Shown: piece after piece, positions 50,576-58,087 of the stretch | How the letters are laid out: each line of letters starts with the position of its first letter | Numbering within the stretch: position 1 is the stretch's first letter | From: Luteibacter mycovicinus | GTDB lineage: Bacteria; Pseudomonadota; Gammaproteobacteria; Xanthomonadales; Rhodanobacteraceae | Direction: 5' to 3' | Assembly (NCBI RefSeq): GCF_000745235.1 | Contig: NZ_JQNL01000001.1 | Span: forward strand, 2,970,001 to 3,034,000 | DNA: 64,000 bases | Notes under the pieces: model-generated | The model's database searches: none | What the model saw: only the letters and a program-made list of their open reading frames with translations | Told to the model about the DNA's origin: nothing | Program-made: the position numbers and the translations under genes

Positions 50576-52723
50576 ATGAGCACTTCACGTGCACAAGCCA
50601 TGGGGCTTGAGACCGCGGCCATTCCGCTTCAGCCCGCCTCGTACGACATCTGGGACAAGAAGTACCGTCTGAAGGCCAAGTCGGGCGTTCCTGTCGACGA
50701 CTCCGTCGACGGCACCTACCAGCGCGTCGCCCGCGCACTCTCCGACGTGGAAGCCACCGACGAGCTGCGCGCCCACTGGTACGAGCGCTTCCTCTGGGCC
50801 CTGCGCCGCGGTGCCATTCCCGCCGGTCGCATCACGTCCAACGCCGGCGCCCTCGCGCACAAGCCGGCCACCTCCACGATCAACTGCACCGTCTCGGGCA
50901 CCATCCACGACTCGATGGATGACATCCTCGAGAAGGTGCACGAAGCCGGCCTCACGCTGAAGGCCGGCTGCGGTATCGGCTACGAATTCTCGACGCTGCG
51001 CCCGCGTGGCGCCTACGTGTCCGGCGCTGGCGCCCACACGTCGGGCCCGCTGTCCTTCATGGATATCTACGACAAGATGTGCTTCACCGTCTCGTCGGCC
51101 GGCGGCCGCCGCGGCGCGCAGATGGGCACGTTCGACATCAGCCACCCTGACGCCAAGGAGTTCATTCGCGCCAAGCGCGAGGACGGACGCCTGCGTCAGT
51201 TCAACCTGTCGCTGCTGATCACCGACGGCTTCATGGATGCGGTGGAAAACGACCAGGACTGGCCGACCGTGTTCCCGGTACACATCAAGGAACAGCACGA
51301 GATCGACCTCGCCGACGCCTCCAAGGTGGTCTGGCGCGAGTGGCCGACCAAGGACAACTACGTCACCCGCGAGGATGGCCTGGTCGCCTGCAAGATCTAC
51401 GGCCACATCCGCGCGCGGCACCTGTGGGACATGATCATGGTCTCGACGTACGACTACGCCGAGCCGGGTTTCATCCTGATCGACCGCGTCAACGAGATGA
51501 ACAACAACTGGTGGTGCGAGCACATCCGTGCCACCAACCCCTGCGGCGAACAGCCGCTGCCGCCGTACGGCTCGTGCCTGCTCGGCTCGGTCAACCTCAC
51601 CACCTTCGTGCGCGATCCGTTCGGCCCGAAGGCGAAGTTCGACTGGGAGGAGTATCGCGAGGTGGTCCGCGTCTTCACCCGCATGCTCGACAACGTGGTC
51701 GAGATCAACGGCCTGCCGCTGCCGCAGCAGCAGAAAGAGATCCTCTCCAAGCGTCGCCACGGCATGGGCTTCCTCGGCCTCGGCTCGACCCTGACCATGC
51801 TGAAGATGCGCTACGGCGCCGCCGACGCGGTGGCATTCACCGACGAAGTGTCGCGTGAGATGGCCATTGCCGGCTGGGAAGTCGCTCTGGAACTGGCGAA
51901 GGAAAAGGGCCCGGCCCCGATCCTCGCGCAGGACTACGAGGTCACCGCCGAGATGCTGCGCAAGCGCCCGGAGATGGCGAAGGACGGCTGGAAAGTCGGT
52001 CAGACCATCAAGGGCAGCGCCCTGCACGCGAAGTATTCGCGCTACATGCAGCGCGTGGCCTCGGTCGCCCCCGAGCTGGTCGACGCCCTCGCCGAGACCG
52101 GCGCGCGCTTCACCCACCACTCGTCGATCGCGCCCACCGGCACCATTTCGCTGAGCCTGGCCAACAATGCCTCCAACGGCATCGAGCCCAGCTTCGCGCA
52201 CCATTACTCGCGTAACGTGATCCGCGAAGGCAAGAAGTCGAAGGAAAAGGTCGAGGTCTACAGCTACGAGCTGCTGGCCTATCGCGCCCTCATCAACGGG
52301 GACGCCATGCCGTACTCCGACGACCCGAAGGCCCGCCTCCCGGATTACTTCGTCGCCGCCGACGACATCAGCCCGAAAGAGCATGTCGACATCCAGGCGG
52401 CCTCGCAGAAGTGGATCGACTCGTCCATTTCCAAAACCGCGAATGTCCCGACGGACTACCCGTACGAAGACTTCAAAGACATCTATTTCTACGCATATAA
52501 GCAGGGTTTGAAGGGTTGCACGACCTTCCGGTTCAACCCCGCCGCGTTCCAGGGCGTACTGGTCAAGGAGACTGACCTTGAGAACACCCTCTATCGCTTC
52601 GAATTGGAAGACGGTAGCGTTGTCGAACTGAAGGGTAACGACGAGGTTGAATACGACGGTGAAATGCACACCGCCGCGAACCTTTTCGATGCTTTGAAGG
52701 AAGGCTATTACGGTAAGTTCTGA
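50576..52723 (+). CDS. nrdJ: adenosylcobalamin-dependent ribonucleotide reductase, NrdJa subunit
   Basis: 715 aa, matching the large half of split class II enzymes (NrdJa). Reduces ribonucleotides to deoxyribonucleotides using B12 radical chemistry, with or without oxygen. Active-site finger loop NPCGEQPLPPYGSCLLGSVNL with radical Cys323 and the Glu; also STINCTVSGTIHDSMDDIL and the FTHHSSIAPTGTISLSLANNASNGIEPSF dNTP/barrel region. It ends without the C-terminal redox Cys tail, which is encoded separately downstream in nrdJb. Confidence 0.95.
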   Translation: MSTSRAQAMGLETAAIPLQPASYDIWDKKYRLKAKSGVPVDDSVDGTYQRVARALSDVEATDELRAHWYERFLWALRRGAIPAGRITSNAGALAHKPATSTINCTVSGTIHDSMDDILEKVHEAGLTLKAGCGIGYEFSTLRPRGAYVSGAGAHTSGPLSFMDIYDKMCFTVSSAGGRRGAQMGTFDISHPDAKEFIRAKREDGRLRQFNLSLLITDGFMDAVENDQDWPTVFPVHIKEQHEIDLADASKVVWREWPTKDNYVTREDGLVACKIYGHIRARHLWDMIMVSTYDYAEPGFILIDRVNEMNNNWWCEHIRATNPCGEQPLPPYGSCLLGSVNLTTFVRDPFGPKAKFDWEEYREVVRVFTRMLDNVVEINGLPLPQQQKEILSKRRHGMGFLGLGSTLTMLKMRYGAADAVAFTDEVSREMAIAGWEVALELAKEKGPAPILAQDYEVTAEMLRKRPEMAKDGWKVGQTIKGSALHAKYSRYMQRVASVAPELVDALAETGARFTHHSSIAPTGTISLSLANNASNGIEPSFAHHYSRNVIREGKKSKEKVEVYSYELLAYRALINGDAMPYSDDPKARLPDYFVAADDISPKEHVDIQAASQKWIDSSISKTANVPTDYPYEDFKDIYFYAYKQGLKGCTTFRFNPAAFQGVLVKETDLENTLYRFELEDGSVVELKGNDEVEYDGEMHTAANLFDALKEGYYGKF

Positions 52724-52744
52724 CCCCGCGGAGAGGGAATACGT

Positions 52745-53917
52745 ATGTCGAGTGAAAACCAGATCGTCGAGGGTGAGCTGCCCTCGGTCGATACCATCGA
52801 TACCGACAGCACGCCGGCAGCGGAGACGGAAGTCGCCGCTGACGTTGCGCCTGCTGCACCGGTTGTCGCCAAAAAGGTCGTGAAGCGCAAGCCCGTCGCG
52901 AAGAAGGTGATCGATGCCACTGCGCCGACGCCGTCGAGCGACACGGCCGTCCAGCACGACGAAGAAGTCACCCCGGTGGCTGCTGAGCCGGCGCCGGTCG
53001 CCGCTGTGAAAAAGCCGCGCAAGCCGGCCGTCCGCAAGCCAAAGGCTGCGGCCGTCGAAGCTGCTCCGGTCGAAGTCGAGGCTCCGGCCCCGGCGAAGAA
53101 GGCGGTGAAGAAGGCCACCCGTAAGGCTCCTGCAAAGGCTGCCCCGGTGGCTGCGAAGAAGGCCACCAAGAAGGCTGCTTCGAAGAAGGCCACGAAAAAG
53201 GCTGCCGTGAAGAAGGTCGCTGCCAAGAAGGCCGCGGTCAAAAAGGCTCCGGCCAAAAAGACCGCCGTCAAGAAGGCCGCTGTGAAGAAGGTTGCCGCCA
53301 AGAAGGTTGCCGCCAAGAAGGCTGCGGTCAAGAAGGCTCCGGCCAAGAAGACCGCCGCCAGGAAGGCTGCCGTGAAGAAGGTCGCAGCCAAGAAGGCATC
53401 GGCCAAGAAGGCTGTCGCCAAGAAGGTCGGTCGTCCGGCCAGGTCGGTCGCGGCGAAGAAGCCGGGTCGTCCGGCCAAGTCGGCTACGGCGAAGAAGCCG
53501 GGTCGTCCGGCCAAGTCGGGCACGGCGAAGAAGCCAGGTCGTCCGGCGAAGGCTGCTGCCGCCAAGAAGGGTCGGGTCGCCAAGACGGTCGCTGCCGGTC
53601 GCAAGACCGCGAAGAAGGCCGCTGGTCGCGTCGCGAAGAAGGTCGCTGCCGGTCGTAAGACCGCAAAGAAGGCTGGCCTTCGCGTCGTAAAGGTCGCATC
53701 GGGCGCCCGCAAGGCCATCAAGAAGGCCGCCGCCCAGGTGGTTCGCCGGAACGCCGGCCGCCCCGCAACGAAGAAGACGGCCGCCAAGGCCGCCGGCAAG
53801 ACGACCGCTCGCAAGGCGGTTGGCAAGAAAGCGGCTACGGCCGTCAAGAGGTCCACTGCCAGCAAGACCGGTCGTACGTCGGCACGCAAGTCCGCCGTTC
53901 GTGGCCGTCGTAAGTAA
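52745..53917 (+). CDS. histone H1-like Lys/Ala/Pro-rich protein with GRP (AT-hook-like) repeats
   Basis: 390 aa. The first ~60 residues are acidic (SENQIVEGELPSVDTIDTDS); the rest is Lys/Ala/Val/Pro-rich heptad-like repeats such as AAVKKVAAKKAAVKKAPAKK, then several KKPGRPAKS repeats (about 220-265) that look like AT-hook cores, and a basic C-terminus (RTSARKSAVRGRRK). It probably binds DNA or RNA like bacterial H1/HC-type proteins or AlgP. It lies between the nrdJa and nrdJb genes, 21 bases after nrdJa. Confidence 0.9.
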   Translation: MSSENQIVEGELPSVDTIDTDSTPAAETEVAADVAPAAPVVAKKVVKRKPVAKKVIDATAPTPSSDTAVQHDEEVTPVAAEPAPVAAVKKPRKPAVRKPKAAAVEAAPVEVEAPAPAKKAVKKATRKAPAKAAPVAAKKATKKAASKKATKKAAVKKVAAKKAAVKKAPAKKTAVKKAAVKKVAAKKVAAKKAAVKKAPAKKTAARKAAVKKVAAKKASAKKAVAKKVGRPARSVAAKKPGRPAKSATAKKPGRPAKSGTAKKPGRPAKAAAAKKGRVAKTVAAGRKTAKKAAGRVAKKVAAGRKTAKKAGLRVVKVASGARKAIKKAAAQVVRRNAGRPATKKTAAKAAGKTTARKAVGKKAATAVKRSTASKTGRTSARKSAVRGRRK

Positions 53918-53926
53918 GTAGTACCC

Positions 53927-53956
53927 ATCCGGCCCGGCGTACGCGCCGGGCCGGAT
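53927..53956. terminator. 30-bp perfect inverted repeat between H1-like gene and nrdJb
   Basis: ATCCGGCCCGGCG and CGCCGGGCCGGAT pair perfectly over 13 bp around a TACG tetraloop, 9 bases after the H1-like stop and 27 bases before the nrdJb start. No T-run follows, so partial termination, RNA processing or mRNA protection is more likely than full termination. Confidence 0.7.
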
Positions 53957-53982
53957 AACCAGCACAAGAAGAGAAGAAGATC

Positions 53983-54768
53983 ATGGCGATCAAGATCGAC
54001 AAGAAGATCAAGGGCTATAACGTCGTCAAGCCCGAAGACAAGGCCGCTCCGGCCCCCGTCGTCGCACCCGTCAAAGAGGTTGCGCCGGTCGCCGAAGTCA
54101 TCCAGATGCACGAGAGCCTCGAGCGTCCGGAAGCCCTGGTCGGCAGCACGTACAAGATCAAGTCGCCGCTCTTCGAGCACGCGCTGTACGTGACGGTCAA
54201 CGACATCGTCCTGAACGCCGGTACCCAGCACGAACAGCGCCGCCCCTTCGAGCTCTTCATCAACTCGAAGAACATGGACCACTTCCAGTGGATCGTGGCG
54301 CTCACCCGAATCCTGTCCGCCGTCTTCCGCAAGGGGGGCGACGTGACGTTCATCGTCGAAGAGCTCAAGGCCGTCTTCGACCCCCGCGGCGGCTACTTCA
54401 AGGCCGGCGGCGTATACATGCCCAGCATCGTGGCCGAAATCGGCGGCGTGATCGAAACGCACATGAAGTCGATCGGGCTGATCCACGATCCTGAAATGAG
54501 CGAGGCGACGCGAAAGCTCATTGCCGAGAAGCGTGCGGCTTATGAGAACGCCAATGCGAAGCCGGCCGCTGCCGCCGCATCGGCCACCCCGGCTCCCGCT
54601 GCTTCGGTAGGAGCCAGCCCTGCTGGCGAAAGCCAGGCCGCCTCACACACCAATGCTTCCGGGTTCCCGGCTGGCGCGACGCTTTGTGCCAAGTGCAATA
54701 CGCAGGCGCTGGTGCTGATGGATGGGTGCCAGACTTGTTTGAATTGTGGGTATTCGAAGTGCGGGTGA
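53983..54768 (+). CDS. nrdJb: ribonucleotide reductase small partner NrdJb
   Basis: 261 aa. The TSCPD-type domain is typical of NrdJb and of class II RNR C-termini: KIKSPLFEHALYVTVNDIV, RRPFELFINSKNMDHFQWIVALTRILSAVFRKGGD and FDPRGGYFKAGGVYMPSIVAEIG. After a Pro/Ala linker the C-terminus is Cys-rich (CAKC, then CQTCLNCGYSKCG), a zinc/redox tail that should re-reduce the NrdJa active site. The linker contains residues 209-217 (VGASPAGES) encoded by a REP-type sequence. AAGAAG precedes the ATG. Confidence 0.9.
   Translation: MAIKIDKKIKGYNVVKPEDKAAPAPVVAPVKEVAPVAEVIQMHESLERPEALVGSTYKIKSPLFEHALYVTVNDIVLNAGTQHEQRRPFELFINSKNMDHFQWIVALTRILSAVFRKGGDVTFIVEELKAVFDPRGGYFKAGGVYMPSIVAEIGGVIETHMKSIGLIHDPEMSEATRKLIAEKRAAYENANAKPAAAAASATPAPAASVGASPAGESQAASHTNASGFPAGATLCAKCNTQALVLMDGCQTCLNCGYSKCG
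54607..54630 (+). repeat. second-type REP inside the nrdJb coding sequence
   Basis: GTAGGAGCCAGCCCTGCTGG then CGAA, matching the intergenic element at 33208-33232 except at a few bases. It is in frame and encodes part of the linker before the Cys tail of NrdJb. Confidence 0.78.
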
Positions 54769-55014
54769 GGAAGAGCCCCTAAGTATTTGGGGACTTTCAA
54801 TTCAAGTTCTGCTCGGTGCTGTGGCGAGGAACGAGACGGCGCACAGGCGCTAATGTTCTTCTGATCATTCGCCCGCCAGTGCGGGCGTCCTTGAGTAAGC
54901 TCTTGAGCATGACAAGCTCAAATTGCCAGGTAGATGCCGCAGCCTGCAGCATTTCTTTGATTCCTGCCTAGCCGTCGCGGGCTAGGCAGTTGAAGAGCTG
55001 ATTTTCCATTCGGA
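54769..55014. other. intergenic boundary between core genome and defence block
   Basis: About 245 bases after nrdJb. Two hairpins are visible: CGCCCGC/GCGGGCG at about 54871-54890 and TGCCTAGCC/GGCTAGGCA near 54966-54989. The second lies just before the minus-strand kwaB stop and may terminate kwaBA transcription. The sequence becomes AT-richer here. No tRNA or clear attachment-site repeat was found. Confidence 0.5.
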
Positions 55015-55908
55015 TCAGACCTTCTTCTTTGAATTCGAGTAGTAGCGATTCCCGGGTGTTACAAGGGATTCGTAGAAATCCTCGTCGATGAATCTTAGGA
55101 CCTGCTTCAAATCCGCTTTATTTGCGGGGAAATCAATTTTTAGGTTCTTGCCCTTGCCTGACACGGTAAGCGGAACTTTGAATGCCGCGGCTGCAGCTCC
55201 TAGCTTCGATATCTGCTTTACGTCGATTGGCCCCTTTCGCGATATCAGTGCAACCTTTTTTCGAACCCAACTGTCGGAGATCTCCATCATGGAGGCAGCA
55301 GCTGGGATAGCAGGACTACTGAATCCGAAGAAGTTAGCCGTTTGCAAGTCTGTAGCTTCGTCAAAGTATTCCGTCAGATCGAAGATCAGGCGTGCATTGT
55401 GAAATCTCCTGAATACCAAGGTGTCATCGACAACTAAGCATGAGAGGCGTTTGTCGAGCGTAAGGCCTGTGTCCTTCATGCGTTCGAATGTCTTTCCCCG
55501 TCGAAGTATGGAGAAACCCTCGGGGCTGATAACCCGGCGCCTGTCGAAATTTTGAACGAGTACGCGTGACTGAGTCCCCGTGCGATAGCCAGTCAAAACT
55601 GCCCTGATGCTCTCAAGACTGTCTATTTTCTCGTCAAAGTAGGGCACGCTGAGAGGTGCCTTTATCGCCTTGTGAAGATCAAATTCGTCATCGAAGTTGG
55701 ATATCTCTTGCAACTCGTCGCGACCAGAGTTGTAGCCTGGATCGAACGGGATAACGTTGTGACGCGTTGGATCCCCCAAAAAACTATTCTCTTGATCAAG
55801 AAATACCTTGGATATCTCAGTTTGTAGTGCGGCAGAAACCTCAAGTCTTCGCAGTACGCGATTGTGCTTATCCAGCAGCACAAATGTTTCCAGATTGGCT
55901 CCGCTCAT
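55015..55908 (-). CDS. kwaB: Kiwa antiphage protein KwaB-like (DUF4868)
   Basis: 297 aa. Matches the DUF4868/KwaB pattern: SLESIRAVLTGYRTG...LVQNF, LTLDKRLSCLVVDDTLVFRRFHNARLIFDLTEYF (about 148-182), and the C-terminal RFIDEDFYESL...YYSNSK signature. In Kiwa, KwaB is the DNA-binding effector that works with the membrane sensor KwaA to stop phage replication and transcription. The kwaA gene ends 6 bases upstream on the same strand, as in known kwaAB pairs. Composition is clearly AT-richer than the surrounding genome, suggesting transfer. The family match is from memory of the pattern, not a search. Confidence 0.8.
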   Translation of the reverse strand: MSGANLETFVLLDKHNRVLRRLEVSAALQTEISKVFLDQENSFLGDPTRHNVIPFDPGYNSGRDELQEISNFDDEFDLHKAIKAPLSVPYFDEKIDSLESIRAVLTGYRTGTQSRVLVQNFDRRRVISPEGFSILRRGKTFERMKDTGLTLDKRLSCLVVDDTLVFRRFHNARLIFDLTEYFDEATDLQTANFFGFSSPAIPAAASMMEISDSWVRKKVALISRKGPIDVKQISKLGAAAAAFKVPLTVSGKGKNLKIDFPANKADLKQVLRFIDEDFYESLVTPGNRYYSNSKKKV

Positions 55909-55914
55909 AAGTTG

Positions 55915-56433
55915 CTATCCCCTGTCAATGATGGCGTATTCAGTCAGCTGCACAACGCTCTTCACCTGCTTAATGTCGTATATTTTCCTTTTACTTATGA
56001 GTAAATAAGAAATTCCATCTTCTGAGTCGACTTCGTAATAGTTATAGCCGAAGAGTCCCAGTATAGGATTCACATTGAGTGAGTTCGTTCCTAGTAAGAC
56101 AAATATGATCATTGCTGCATAAGTGACCAATTCTATGGTCGATATCTCGATCATCTTCGATAAAAATATTGGCGATGCGTACGCGACGAAGAATCCAAAT
56201 ATTTCTTTGTCAGAAGATTTTGCTTTTTTAATGTCGATGGATGACGCTTGCATCGTCCGCGTCGCCTCGCCGGTCATTTGAAGTGCTAACGCTGCCAGAA
56301 GTAACGCGAATGCAAACAAAAGGGCGGTGTCCGAAAGGATCGCTCCATGTAGCAGAGCTGCTATGCCGGAGGCGAAGAAGATCGGACTCGCAGACGTAGA
56401 AATGAGTAACGCTTTTGCGGCTTTGTTCAGCAC
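55915..56433 (-). CDS. kwaA: Kiwa membrane protein KwaA-like
   Basis: 172 aa from GTG 56433. Four predicted membrane helices (about 8-30, 34-53, 78-93, 98-115) and a short cytosolic tail with NPILGLFGYNYYEVDSEDG and YLLISKRKI. The size, four-helix topology and tail fit KwaA, the inner-membrane sensor of the Kiwa system, which detects phage attachment and recruits KwaB. It is directly upstream of kwaB with a 6-base gap, so the two form one operon. Shine-Dalgarno is weak. Confidence 0.75.
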   Translation of the reverse strand: MLNKAAKALLISTSASPIFFASGIAALLHGAILSDTALLFAFALLLAALALQMTGEATRTMQASSIDIKKAKSSDKEIFGFFVAYASPIFLSKMIEISTIELVTYAAMIIFVLLGTNSLNVNPILGLFGYNYYEVDSEDGISYLLISKRKIYDIKQVKSVVQLTEYAIIDRG

Positions 56434-56469
56434 GATATCTGGCCCGAGTGTGTATTAGTCGAGGGGTGG

Positions 56470-56802
56470 CTAGCATAAGCCTGTCGCCTCGCATCGCCTG
56501 CGACTAGCCTCTTTTTCCTGCACACTTGAGGGAAGCTGCTCGTTTCCAGAGTTTTGACGCGAAATCGGGATAGGCGGTCGTTCCGTAAATTCGGAGTCAA
56601 AGTCACCAGGCATTAGCAGTCGTTCGGTAAAGTCGATAGCGGGAGCGGCAGTCTCTGCAAACGCGCGGGCGGTCGATAGAATCTCGAAGGTCCAGAGCAA
56701 GTAATCGTCGTGGAGCTTTCGTTCGAGGCGTTCGGAGGCGCGCTTCTTTCCCGCGGTCAGTCGATGCAGGCATGAGCTTCGTGCTGGTATCAGCTGGGCC
56801 AC
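56470..56802 (-). pseudogene. remnant resembling the N-terminus of a NERD-domain nuclease/helicase
   Basis: A 110-codon frame. The first ~36 residues (MAQLIPARSSCLHRLTAGKK, then RASERLERKLHDDYLLW) resemble the start of large NERD/UvrD-type proteins, which continue with YDVPVGP and a nuclease core. Here the similarity stops after DDYLLW and unrelated sequence follows (TFEILSTARAFAETAAP...), ending after about 75 codons. It may be a deletion scar left by loss of a larger defence gene, or a degenerate gene. It sits between kwaA and the EVE-HNH gene. Confidence 0.42.
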
Positions 56803-56917
56803 CTTGGCCTCCTATGTCCTTAACCCTAATTTGGAATTCCCTGTGCCGCCACACGCAAATCAGAAAGCACGGGCTCGCTCTCAAGCATATCGACGTCTTG
56901 CGCTAGAACTTTAGGCG

Positions 56918-57820
56918 CTAGGAAAGTCGCGCCCGGTGTGTCGCGAGGTAAGCACGTTGCGCCTGATTAAACGGCTTTGGATTTGCCGAATTTGCGAGAT
57001 GCCACTTTTCTCTTACTGTTTTATCAAGTCGTCGAGACAATAGAAGGTTGCCATCGTCAGTAAACGACACAAGGAACTTATCGAAAAGAAGATCAATATG
57101 CGGTGCTAGCATCAGTCCGTTTGCGCCGTCGAGCCGTTCCGAGTTCGTGGATTCCCGCCAAGGCTTTATGTGGCTCGCTCGAAGAAGCGATACGATCGTA
57201 ACCCCAGTGACACGGCAAGCAGGTTCCAGCGCAAGAACGCTCTTCCGAAACAGTCCTTGTCCAATTCGTGCCTTGCTTAGCTGCATCTTGTCGGTCGGTC
57301 GCAGCGATGCATCAGCCACGATTCGCTGAATATCTTCTGCCACGCTGTCCGACGATCCAGTGGTTTGTATGGCCTGAGGTGAAACGCCACCTATCTCCAA
57401 GAGACGTGCGCCTAACTCGTCGGATATCGACGAGAGGTAGCTTAAGTTCCCGTTGCCGTTGTCCTGAATAGGCGCGTACTTCTCAGCTAGCAACGGACGA
57501 ATAACGTCCAGATGCTGCTTCGGAACGATGGGCTGCGCAAGCTCAGAGAACGTGACAGGCAGAAGAAGCCCTTCATTCGCCCAAGGCGCCTTAGACGCAT
57601 AGTCAGGCTTCAACGACGGGAATGCCTCGGCATCGACAACGCCAACATGGCCGATCTGACTGCCCGCGTACGAGAACACGATGTCACCAGCTTGGGCGAG
57701 CCGCATATTCGAGTAAGGCGGATATTCCCTACCATTTGCTGTAGCAAGCGGAGCCCAAAGAATCCCTCTCCCTGTCTCGGCCTTCCACGACTGCTTGTGA
57801 TTCACCCACCAGAACGCCAC
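56918..57820 (-). CDS. EVE-HNH protein, putative modification-dependent restriction endonuclease
   Basis: 300 aa from GTG 57820, with AAGGGG 8 bases upstream. Residues ~1-110 look like an EVE/PUA-type modified-base reader (FWWVNHKQSWKAE, NMRLAQAGDIVFSYAGSQIGHVGVV). Residues ~195-255 are an HNH_2 nuclease: Cys202, His217 in LLRASHIKPW, Asn234 and His241 in LDGANGLMLAPHIDLLFD. Such EVE-HNH enzymes are type IV-like and cut DNA carrying methylated or hydroxymethylated cytosine. It stands upstream of kwaAB in the same minus-strand block, which supports a defence role. Confidence 0.82.
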   Translation of the reverse strand: MAFWWVNHKQSWKAETGRGILWAPLATANGREYPPYSNMRLAQAGDIVFSYAGSQIGHVGVVDAEAFPSLKPDYASKAPWANEGLLLPVTFSELAQPIVPKQHLDVIRPLLAEKYAPIQDNGNGNLSYLSSISDELGARLLEIGGVSPQAIQTTGSSDSVAEDIQRIVADASLRPTDKMQLSKARIGQGLFRKSVLALEPACRVTGVTIVSLLRASHIKPWRESTNSERLDGANGLMLAPHIDLLFDKFLVSFTDDGNLLLSRRLDKTVREKWHLANSANPKPFNQAQRAYLATHRARLS

Positions 57821-58087
57821 GTCGGCCCCTTCGCCTAGGACGAAAACTACTTGTAGGCCGAAGCCCCCTTGCTCGTAAGAATATGCTCAAGGCGCTGACG
57901 ATGGAAGGACGCCCTTCATCACTCGGCTAGCTCTGATGTGCAGCGACAGGCAGGCGCGTTCTGGGTGCACAGACGGCCGTACGCCGCCAGTTGTCCCTAA
58001 TTCTCAAATGTCTCGTTGCTTCAATTAGTTGCGTTTCCATCGCCCCTCGCTATCCTCCGCCCCTCCCAGCGCAAGGAGCTCCAGCGA
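57821..58087 (+). promoter_or_regulatory. virD4 upstream region with candidate promoter
   Basis: Gap of 267 bases between the divergent EVE-HNH and virD4 genes. TTGCGT at 58029-58034 and TATCCT at 58051-58056 with a 16-base spacer form a fair sigma70-type promoter about 30 bases before the virD4 GTG. AAGGAG at 58073-58078 is a strong ribosome site. No tRNA or attachment repeat was found. Confidence 0.4.

Noticed and set aside
53140..53600. Nucleotide repeats in the H1-like gene as a minisatellite or mobile array
   Set aside because: The periodicity follows the Lys/Ala peptide repeat and keeps the frame; it is coding, not a separate element.
50585..53965. An 1126-codon minus-strand frame opposite nrdJa and the H1-like gene, with repeated LLRRSRLGRTTR-like text
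   Set aside because: The repeats are the antisense reading of the Lys/Ala repeats of the H1-like gene; no ribosome site or family match.
54769..58087. Integrase, tRNA or attachment sites flanking the defence block
   Set aside because: I saw no integrase, tRNA or matching direct repeats at either edge, so no mobile element can be named.
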